From: CAZNUP01 sp964609775 | GTDB taxonomy: Bacteria > Patescibacteriota > Microgenomatia > JAMCZE01 | DNA: 35,231 bases | Assembly: GCA_964609775.1 (NCBI GenBank) | Contig: CAZSSJ010000011.1 | Span: 1 to 35,231 of the forward strand | Direction of reading: 5' to 3' | Part shown: piece after piece, positions 30,323-35,231 of the stretch | Numbering within the stretch: the first letter of the stretch is position 1 | How the letters are laid out: each line of letters opens with the position of its first letter | Made by a program: the position numbers and the translations under genes | The notes under the pieces: generated by a model | Seen by the model: only the letters and a program-made list of their open reading frames with translations | Database searches by the model: none | Told to the model about the DNA's origin: nothing

Positions 30323-31081
30323 ATGAGGTGGAAACTGGCCGGGCTGGTGGCAATCCTGGTTTTCCTGGCAAGCGGGGCGGCGGTTTGGGTGGAGATGCGG
30401 GAGGGGGAGCCTTCGGAGAGGGAGATAAGGATTGAGGAGAAAGTGGCGACGGCGTTGCCTGCGCCCCAGGAGATGAGGCCGGCGGATTTTGGCCAATCGG
30501 TTGAAAATGAGGCCCCGTTTACTTCGCAGGCTCCCTTGGGGCAGTGGGGGGATCCAAGGCAACAGGATGCCTGTGAAGAAGCGGCGGCACTCATGGCGGT
30601 TAAATGGGCGAGGGATGAGGAAATTGCCAGTCCGGAAGCGGCCAGGGAGGAGATTCTGGCAATTTCGAAATTTCAGACGGAGAAATATGGCGAATATCGG
30701 GACACTTCAGCGGCCGACACGGTCGAGCGGATTTTTAAAGACTACTACGGCTTTGACTTGGTGGAGTATCGGGCTGAGGCTACGATTGAAAGCATTGTTG
30801 CCGAGTTGCAGAAGGGCGATTTAGTGATCACGCCGATGAATGGTCAGGCGCTTCTTAATCGGCACTACACGGGGGCGGGGCCGGAGCGGCACATGATTTT
30901 GATTACGGGATATGATGCGGCGACGAAAGAATTTATTACCAATGATGCCGGGACAGTGGTGGGGAAAAATTATCGTTACAACGTCGATCTATTTTTTGCT
31001 GCCATTCGTGATTATCCTACCGGAAATTACGTGCCGATTGAAGGAGAGATTAGGGATATGATTGTGGTGAAAAGAGTTTAG
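30323..31081 (+). CDS. C39-like cysteine peptidase, membrane-anchored
   Basis: The 252-aa product has an N-terminal anchor (LAGLVAILVFLASGAAVWV), a charged linker and a Peptidase_C39_2-type domain. PFTSQAPLGQWGDPRQQDAC places the nucleophile at Cys84, RHMILITGYD gives His190, and TNDAG the third residue at about 207-208. The family includes secreted cysteine peptidases that cut surface or export proteins. It follows the structural-protein set, which may supply its substrates. The coding strand returns to the G-rich style of the host genes. Confidence 0.8.
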   Translation: MRWKLAGLVAILVFLASGAAVWVEMREGEPSEREIRIEEKVATALPAPQEMRPADFGQSVENEAPFTSQAPLGQWGDPRQQDACEEAAALMAVKWARDEEIASPEAAREEILAISKFQTEKYGEYRDTSAADTVERIFKDYYGFDLVEYRAEATIESIVAELQKGDLVITPMNGQALLNRHYTGAGPERHMILITGYDAATKEFITNDAGTVVGKNYRYNVDLFFAAIRDYPTGNYVPIEGEIRDMIVVKRV

Positions 31082-31098
31082 CAGCACTTTGTTTGGCC

Positions 31099-31115
31099 TC
31101 TGCTTTTGAAGCAGA
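31099..31115. terminator. Hairpin between convergent genes
   Basis: TCTGCTT and AAGCAGA form a perfect 7-bp stem with a 3-nt loop between the ends of the peptidase and PKD genes. It is followed by CCACGCTTTT, so a weak terminator is possible. Confidence 0.4.
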
Positions 31116-31184
31116 CCACGCTTTTATGGTTCCCAGCCTTAGAAACAGTATATCCGAAAACTCCCTACCAGGGCCGTCCCCCAA

Positions 31185-33323
31185 TCAGGGGATAGTGAGG
31201 TTCTTGGTTAATTTCGAAACTCCTTTACGACTGTCACTGACTGTGAGAGTGACTTGGTACGATTTATGGGGGGCATACTGGTGAGTGGGGTCTTTGGTTG
31301 AGTTCATTTGAGAAATGGCCGAACCGTCGCCGAAATTCCAAAGGTAGGTGATAGGGTCGGAATCCGGATCGGTGCTTTTATTGGTGAAATTAACCGTGAA
31401 TTTTGGGTCACCACGGAATTCCGGGCCAACGAGGGTCATACTGAATTTGGCCGAAGGCGGGTTATTGGATAGGGCAAAATTGGTCGTGGCCGGAGGAGAC
31501 TCATTACCGAAGATGTCGATGGCTCTAACGGTTAAGGTGTGAGGGGAAGCTGATAGGTTGGAAGCGGTGATTGAGAAGATGTAGGGCCAGATGGCATCTG
31601 TTTGCTGATATTGACCATCAATGAAGAGATCCACCCGTAAAATGCTGGAGTTGTCTGACGCATTCACAGTGACACGAGTTTCATCGGTCAAGATGAATGA
31701 AGACCCTGGTTCGGCGATCGTGACCGTCGGAGGAGTGGTATCCTTATCTGACGAGCTGAAGCCTAGTCCGTCAAAATATATTTCAAAGCCGGCGTCCCAA
31801 GTGTCAGCATGAATTTCTAAAGAATCTATCCGGGAGAGATCAATGGTTCCTGTTGATGATTTCTGCCAGTTTGAATCGCCACTAAGGGGAATGACGATTT
31901 TTTTCCATTGGTTTCTGGCTGAGTCGAGCGGGTTGCCGACGGGAAGATAACGGATTTGACCGCCAGTGTTGTTTTTGAGATAGATAGTTGGGGAATTTCC
32001 TTGGAAGGATAGATTTTTGTTAATGGCGTAAGCCCAAAGGACGAGATACTTTTCGGCAGTCAGGTTCCAGACGGCTGGTTGGTCTTTGGGGAAGCGAAGC
32101 CAAGTGTCGAAAGCGCCGTTGGTGACAAAATGAAGAGAGTTAGATCCCGATCTCACTAGGGAAGTTTCGCTGGCGAGAGAACATGTCGCGCTTACTCCGC
32201 CGCAATTCCAGGAGGAAGCGTTGTTTTCCGTTAGATCAGACCGTGCTTCAGAGACGGCGGAAAATTTCCAGGTTGTTTTGTACTCATCCGGAATGACAAT
32301 ATAGCGCCACCAGTTATTTAAGATGTCATTTTTAAGTCCGCCGACGTGGGGCATGTGGTCATACCACCATTTAAGATATTCGTACCCATTGCAGTTCCAA
32401 GCTGTGCAGTTCTTTTGGGTGCGGGCGCCGGTCATATTGGGAAAGTTGTACCAATCGTCGGCGGAGGTTGGGAGCATTCGGAGAGAAGACCGGTTGTAGT
32501 CAGTTCCTGGCTCGGCGTTGAAGGCGTTGTGGGCGTTTCCAATGCCTCCGAAACCAGGGATTCCTCGATCGAGGAGGGTGAATTTGTTCCAGTCATGAGT
32601 GTTTTTGGCTTCCCAACTGCCGTAAATCCGGCGCATTATCGATTCGGTTCGGTGCCCGTAGGATTCAAGCGCCTCAGAAAGATAACGGTCATAAGTGAAG
32701 CCCATCATGATAAAGGCTTTTGTGTCGATTCCGGAAATTGGGCCGCCGTTTATCCAGTAGGCCCCATCTCCCATCATGACGGATTCGTAACCAGGAGTTC
32801 CGGGGTAACCCCAGAGCCAAACTTCGTCGATTTCGCCCCGACGGATTTTTTCGTCGAGATGGTTGTCTTTGACAATCTTGACGTAGTCTGTCAGTTTCAG
32901 GGGATAGGTGAAGCGGGTGGAAGGATTAAGGTAGACTTCTTCGGGGTAGTGCTTTCCTTCAATGTCGTCAATCCACTCTGGGCGAACGGATTCTTCCACG
33001 ATTTGGTATTTAATGACGCCGTGGGTGAAAGTGTTGAAATCAGATACCAACTGGTGCGCCATTTGAATACCATTATTCCAACCAAGAACTTGAGTGAGGC
33101 TCTTACCACCTTGGGAAATGATGGGAGGATCGTAGACTAGGACGGCTACTTTGACAGGAATTTCTTGAGGATTTTGGGGACCACCGTTTAGAATTTCACC
33201 CGAGGCGCGGTTGGAAAAGCCGGTCCGGCTGCTAACGAGAAGGAAGGAGGTAAGGATAATGGCTAAAAAGCCCAAAACAAGCAGAAGAAGAGGCAAAATA
33301 ACTATTCCTTGACGGTGTCTCAC
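31185..33323 (-). CDS. Large secreted protein with Ig-like and PKD domains
   Basis: The 712-aa product begins with a signal/anchor sequence (GIVILPLLLLVLGFLAIIL). Residues about 50-350 form an unrecognised domain with aromatic-rich motifs and a histidine/glutamate pair in YGHRTESIM, perhaps a metal site. A carbohydrate-binding-like beta domain follows (about 370-525). Next come a bacterial Ig-like domain (TPPTVTIAEPG, ending in HTLTVRAIDIFGN) and a C-terminal PKD domain (ITYLWNFGDGSAISQ, HQYAPHKSYQVTLTV). The start is GTG, with TATGCT 8 nt upstream. It is probably a surface enzyme or adhesin. Confidence 0.78.
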   Translation of the reverse strand: MRHRQGIVILPLLLLVLGFLAIILTSFLLVSSRTGFSNRASGEILNGGPQNPQEIPVKVAVLVYDPPIISQGGKSLTQVLGWNNGIQMAHQLVSDFNTFTHGVIKYQIVEESVRPEWIDDIEGKHYPEEVYLNPSTRFTYPLKLTDYVKIVKDNHLDEKIRRGEIDEVWLWGYPGTPGYESVMMGDGAYWINGGPISGIDTKAFIMMGFTYDRYLSEALESYGHRTESIMRRIYGSWEAKNTHDWNKFTLLDRGIPGFGGIGNAHNAFNAEPGTDYNRSSLRMLPTSADDWYNFPNMTGARTQKNCTAWNCNGYEYLKWWYDHMPHVGGLKNDILNNWWRYIVIPDEYKTTWKFSAVSEARSDLTENNASSWNCGGVSATCSLASETSLVRSGSNSLHFVTNGAFDTWLRFPKDQPAVWNLTAEKYLVLWAYAINKNLSFQGNSPTIYLKNNTGGQIRYLPVGNPLDSARNQWKKIVIPLSGDSNWQKSSTGTIDLSRIDSLEIHADTWDAGFEIYFDGLGFSSSDKDTTPPTVTIAEPGSSFILTDETRVTVNASDNSSILRVDLFIDGQYQQTDAIWPYIFSITASNLSASPHTLTVRAIDIFGNESPPATTNFALSNNPPSAKFSMTLVGPEFRGDPKFTVNFTNKSTDPDSDPITYLWNFGDGSAISQMNSTKDPTHQYAPHKSYQVTLTVSDSRKGVSKLTKNLTIP

Positions 33324-33667
33324 TATATTTCAGCATATTCTTAGTTTAGTTGGCGTGTTAATGGCCGTGGTTGGGAATGGCTTAGCAGGTCGTGGGGCGA
33401 GACCGGAATATGAAGAGAGTCTTGTTGAGAAGGTTTTGGTTTTTGAGAGGTCCTCTTGCGAAGGTTGATGTGGGGAGCTAACTGGTTGTTGGGGGAAATT
33501 GTGAAAGAATTTTGGGAACTATCTTGCACTTGCACGCCTGGATGCGAAGTCCTGAGCACTTCGACCCTTCGATGAACTCAGGGTAAACAAGCTCAGTGTA
33601 AACGAGTTGAAGGGGAAGGCGTTCGGACTTTCTTTTATACTCAAGATAAGGGATTCTAACTTTCTGA
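33324..33667. other. 344-bp region without a supported gene
   Basis: It holds the upstream region of the PKD gene and a repeat at about 33545-33620. A 72-codon frame on the − strand (33341-33559) has a low-complexity product and no promoter; I do not call it. Confidence 0.6.
33545..33620. repeat. CTCAG / CTTCGACCC interspersed repeat
   Basis: Contains CCTGAG...CTCAGG and CCCTTC...GAAGGG inverted pairs around ACTTCGACCCTTCGATGAAC. I recall similar CTTCGA/CTCAGG repeats as dispersed elements in many environmental bacterial genomes. Only one copy is in this window. Confidence 0.45.
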
Positions 33668-34864
33668 TTATGGCTTTTCTGGCGCGTGTGTTTTTGGAAG
33701 GCGAATTGGGATAAAAATAATTGCGATTAAAGACAGCGCAGCTACAAATATGAATGCCCCACGGAGCGAATGGTCAGCCATGAATCCAACTGCGGGGTTC
33801 AATACAATTAACAGAATTCTGTTTAACATTGAAATGGAAGAGAGTGTTGTTGCCCTTTGCTCGGAAGGGATTTGGTCATTCATATAGGAATTAAGGGCGG
33901 TAAATCTTGCTTGGCCAAGACCGCCAATAAGAATAATTGCCAAAACGATCGTGATGAGGGATGGAAAAACAGCTATTAAAACCAAAGAAAGAATAGTAAT
34001 AAAAGTGGTAATTCTAAAAAAGTTATTACCGGACTTAAATAATTTTTCTGTTAACTGAAGATTATGAGAAAAAATCATTCCAGAAAGAGCGAAGAGAGCT
34101 CTTACGAACCCAAAATAAATAATGGCGATACCCAGGTTTTTTAATTGCGGCTGGTAAAGCCAGATTAAAAAATAAGCTCCCGTATAAACAAGGATTCCAT
34201 TTATTGCCAGTGTCCTTAGTAATTTGTTGTGGATGAAAGTAGAAATTCCTCTTTTGGTTATGTTCAAATAATTTTTTTCTTTCTCTTGTGTGTCTTTCAT
34301 TAGTGGCTCTTTGGTGGTTAGTAATACCAATGCGGCGATCAAAGATGGGAAGGCGGTAATGAGCATGGGAATGTTTAGTCCGAATCTAGAAGCGATAAAT
34401 CCGCCAAGTGGGGCGGCAATTATTGCTGATACTTGCCCCAAAGAAAAGGACCTCCCAAAAATATTTTTAAATTTCGTTTCCTTTTTTTCTTCCCTTAATG
34501 AATCGTACAAAAGAGCCTCACTGGCCCCGGACATTAAAGCTAGTCCTGCAGCAGCAAAAAACTCAGCTAAAAGAAAAGCAGAAAAGTTTGGAATCGTTCC
34601 ATAAAGTAAGAAAGATAAGAAAGTTATAAAACAACCTAGAACAACAGAAATTTTTCGGCCAAACCGATCAGCGATAACTCCCGTTGGTATTTCTAGAACA
34701 AAGGCCCAAAACATTAACCAAGCTTGGAGAAATTGAACCTGAGTTAAAGAAATATGCCCCCAGTCAGTGTAAAAGGGAATTAGGGCGGCAGTGTAAAAAG
34801 TAAGCCCTGTTAAAAAGGAGTAGAGATAATAACGCCAAGTAATTCCTCTTAAACTTTCTCCCAC
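33668..34864 (-). CDS. MFS transporter
   Basis: The 398-aa product has about twelve transmembrane helices. The major-facilitator motif A is ADRFGRKISVVLG in the loop between helices 2 and 3. The LALMSGASEALLYDSL segment in helix 4-5 is typical of drug-efflux or unknown MFS members. The start is GTG at 34864. The sequence is clearly more AT-rich than the surrounding genes, a sign of recent transfer. The substrate cannot be read from the sequence. Confidence 0.85.
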   Translation of the reverse strand: MGESLRGITWRYYLYSFLTGLTFYTAALIPFYTDWGHISLTQVQFLQAWLMFWAFVLEIPTGVIADRFGRKISVVLGCFITFLSFLLYGTIPNFSAFLLAEFFAAAGLALMSGASEALLYDSLREEKKETKFKNIFGRSFSLGQVSAIIAAPLGGFIASRFGLNIPMLITAFPSLIAALVLLTTKEPLMKDTQEKEKNYLNITKRGISTFIHNKLLRTLAINGILVYTGAYFLIWLYQPQLKNLGIAIIYFGFVRALFALSGMIFSHNLQLTEKLFKSGNNFFRITTFITILSLVLIAVFPSLITIVLAIILIGGLGQARFTALNSYMNDQIPSEQRATTLSSISMLNRILLIVLNPAVGFMADHSLRGAFIFVAALSLIAIIFIPIRLPKTHAPEKP

Positions 34865-34953
34865 TAATTAAGCATGTCAAAAAGCACAGGAGAAGTCAAA
34901 GGTTCGAGCTTCCATTCAGCCGCCCCGAATTTTGGAGTAATTTTGAAGCTAAA

Positions 34954-35047
34954 TAGGAGCTTGCTCCGAGGATGAATGCGAACGGAAAAGACGGCCTTTG
35001 TATCCCCGATGATACTCCCGCACGAGAGTCGCGGAGAGGACGTCATT
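34954..35047. repeat. 94-bp dispersed repeat, copy 2
   Basis: Nearly identical to 921-1015, in the same orientation and about 34 kb away. Here its right edge opens into the small frame at 34976. Confidence 0.85.
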
Positions 35048-35218
35048 AAAAAAGATGATATTGTTGGTGTTCTTGGTTCATCAATGGAGTATTGGAGGAA
35101 GTTTGCACGGATTGAGGAAGGCGGGGATTGGTATATTGATCTATTTGATGAAAGAGATATTTATGAATTGAATGCTAAACAGGACTTACGCACCACTTCC
35201 AGTAATTTGCTAAACTGA
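34976..35218 (+). CDS. Short ORF fused to the dispersed repeat, unknown
   Basis: An 80-codon frame whose first 24 codons come from the 94-bp repeat. After it the sequence reads KDDIVGVLGSSMEYWRKFAR and then WYIDLFDERDIYEL, which looks protein-like and acidic. The original start of this second part is missing or replaced by the repeat. It may be a remnant of a small regulatory protein. No family recognised. The frame ends 13 bp before the window edge. Confidence 0.35.
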   Translation: MRTEKTAFVSPMILPHESRGEDVIKKDDIVGVLGSSMEYWRKFARIEEGGDWYIDLFDERDIYELNAKQDLRTTSSNLLN

Positions 35219-35231
35219 TTGGACTTTAGGC

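Noticed and set aside
32346..33140. 264-aa + strand reading frame
   Set aside because: Antisense of the PKD protein, which has a signal peptide and recognisable domains; no promoter on the + strand.
33341..33559. 72-aa − strand reading frame
   Set aside because: Low-complexity Ser/Pro/Gln product without ribosome binding site or promoter, partly in a repeat.
34864..35046. 60-aa − strand frame upstream of the MFS gene
   Set aside because: Half of it is the reverse of the 94-bp repeat, and its other half has no protein-like pattern or promoter.
35175..35231. Possible insertion-sequence end at AGGACTTACGCA
   Set aside because: The motif reminded me of some IS ends, but the window stops before a partner end or transposase could be seen.

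Overview
This window most likely comes from a bacterium of the Candidate Phyla Radiation, probably the Microgenomates (OP11) side. This rests on the mix of genes, not on any 16S or database hit: a secE-nusG-rplK-rplA-rplJ-rplL block with an N-terminally extended L1, stand-alone PaaX/Cas2-fold regulators, TrmB-type regulators, many small membrane or secreted proteins of unknown function, a minimal TatA/TatC pair, and spacers made of short degenerate repeats. Base composition is near 50% GC. The + strand looks G-rich over most of its length, so +-strand genes are G-rich and −-strand genes C-rich. One 10-N assembly gap lies at 8094-8103.

Layout. 0.2-5.5 kb, − strand: the transcription/translation block secE, nusG, rplK, rplA, rplJ, rplL. 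It is interrupted by an unknown +-strand gene (4003-4626) and by a tiny gene (2282-2401) with a perfect promoter and a possible -1 frameshift site. The rplJ leader carries an L10-leader-like structure and a hairpin next to the start codon. A PaaX-like regulator follows. 5.7-9.1 kb: a small membrane protein, a diacylglycerol-kinase-like enzyme, RNase HII with a palindromic repeat inside its reading frame, a second PaaX-like gene between 38-bp direct repeats, and a small gene behind a (GA)14 microsatellite. 9.3-13.1 kb: a membrane protein with a LytR C-terminal domain, two TrmB-type proteins, a trypsin-like protease and a rearrangement junction. 13.1-13.9 kb: a REP-associated Y1 transposase with its REP hairpins. 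14-19.8 kb: superoxide dismutase, a two-gene unknown unit, a Ca2+-type P-ATPase, an AI-2E family permease and two coupled unknown membrane proteins. 19.9-23.2 kb: a Fic protein inserted beside a duplicated membrane protein, decayed genes and two unknown proteins. 23.4-26.5 kb: a GT4 glycosyltransferase, a phosphoribosyltransferase and a surface fibronectin-like protein. 26.5-31.1 kb: tatA-tatC, a 70-aa protein with a Tat-type signal, three phage-tail-like structural proteins and a C39-like peptidase. 31.2-34.9 kb: a large secreted PKD protein and an MFS transporter.

Three threads link the window. First, about twenty genes have a sigma70-type promoter whose -10 box ends only 6-10 nt before the start codon, which points to routine leaderless transcripts. 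Shine-Dalgarno sites appear mainly on genes inside operons. I used this pattern to correct several starts. Second, a REP/RAYT pair is active or recently active here: three full hairpins and one half copy, with compensatory stem changes, one of them in frame inside rnhB. Third, repeats recur in coding and non-coding DNA alike, including a 94-bp repeat present near both ends of the window. No tRNA, rRNA or CRISPR array was recognised.
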